Source: JACCZX01 sp963824935
GTDB taxonomy: Bacteria > Pseudomonadota > Gammaproteobacteria > Burkholderiales > Burkholderiaceae_F
Direction of reading: 5' to 3'
DNA length: 64,000 nucleotides
NCBI GenBank assembly: GCA_963824935.1
Contig: CAWGRF010000029.1
Coordinates: 73,929 to 137,928 of the forward strand
Position numbers and translations under genes: made by a program. The notes beneath the pieces were generated by a model that worked only from the letters and a program-made list of their open reading frames with translations, had not been told where the DNA came from and did not search any database. Of the stretch, positions 63,906 to 64,000 are shown one piece after another. The first letter of the stretch is position 1. Each line of letters starts with the position of its first letter.

Positions 63906-63911
63906 TATAAT
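63906..63911 (+). promoter_or_regulatory. -10 element of the tRNA-Ser gene
   Basis: TATAAT lies 14 bp before the tRNA 5' end and overlaps nothing else. The -35 region lies in the serS 3' end and is poor. Confidence 0.5.
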
Positions 63912-63924
63912 CCGCGCTCGCGCC

Positions 63925-64000
63925 GGAGAGGTGGCAGAGTGGTCGAATGCGCCGGATTCGAAATCCGGTTTACTCCTCTGGGGTAACGTGGGTTCGAATC
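63925..64000 (+). tRNA. tRNA-Ser (anticodon CGA), 3' end cut by the window
   Basis: The acceptor GGAGAGG, D-arm GCAGAGTGGTCGAATGC, anticodon stem CCGGA / TCCGG with loop TTCGAAA (anticodon CGA at 63959-63961), long class II variable arm, and start of the T-arm GGTTCGAATC are all visible. The last part and CCA lie beyond base 64000. It reads UCG serine codons. Confidence 0.95.

Noticed and set aside
1..64000. CRISPR arrays, prophage, insertion sequences or integron sites
   Set aside because: No regularly spaced repeats, transposase, integrase or phage structural genes were seen; only the small duplication at 47.9-48.1 kb.

Overview
This 64 kb window is high-GC, densely coded bacterial chromosome. 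It most resembles a betaproteobacterium of the Burkholderiales/Rhodocyclales/Nitrosomonadales type. The evidence is gene order: yebC-purD-hemF-nadD-rsfS, argH divergent from algZ-algR-hemC-hemD-hemX-hemY, nadE-glnB, and trxB facing ftsK-lolA-rarA-serS-tRNA-Ser are arrangements known from that class. Genus cannot be settled from the sequence alone. I saw no CRISPR array, integrase, transposase or rRNA, and no gene-free stretch longer than 300 bases.

Layout. 1-5.7 kb (minus): rsfS start, nadD, hemF, an S9 peptidase, purD, yebC. 5.8-9.4 kb (plus): a HerA-like ATPase, a small membrane/periplasmic pair (DUF6644/DUF6152-like), an intrinsic terminator and a lone AAA+ ATPase. 9.4-16.4 kb (minus): an accessory cluster with a lipoprotein hydrolase, a NatAB-type ABC exporter, a Ser/Thr kinase with a PEGA domain, a paralogous pseudokinase, and a TPR-like lipoprotein. 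16.4-26.3 kb: an EamA exporter, quinone oxidoreductase, isoprenylcysteine-methyltransferase-like protein, fbp, pepN, a second EamA, a GlcG/HbpS protein, an M20 peptidase and gluQ. 26.4-32 kb: two large PAS-GGDEF diguanylate cyclases in tandem. 32-41 kb: DoxX, esterase, mog, yjgA/darP, pmbA, a TRAP transporter with its binding-protein gene convergent to the permease genes, and argH. 40.4-47 kb: the algZR-heme operon and ppa. 47-53 kb: a damaged third EamA gene carrying a duplication with a palindrome-rich insert, a GNAT protein, nadE, glnB, smr, trxB and two tiny membrane proteins. 53.4-56.5 kb: a second LytS/LytTR system that includes a degenerate kinase. 56.6-64 kb: ftsK, lolA, a cation efflux gene, FKBP, rarA, serS and a truncated tRNA-Ser(CGA).

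Two things stand out. First, nine genes or junctions carry a frameshift, and every one is repaired by removing exactly one base; the repaired lengths then match their families. This looks like insertion-biased consensus error, though a few could be real. One of these shifts fuses hemF to nadD in one frame. Second, the window holds two independent pairings of an active signalling kinase with a catalytically dead paralogue: the PEGA Ser/Thr kinase and pseudokinase at 9.9-12.9 kb, and the LytS-type kinase and pseudo-histidine kinase at 54.2-56.5 kb. These are the best candidates for undescribed regulatory systems here.
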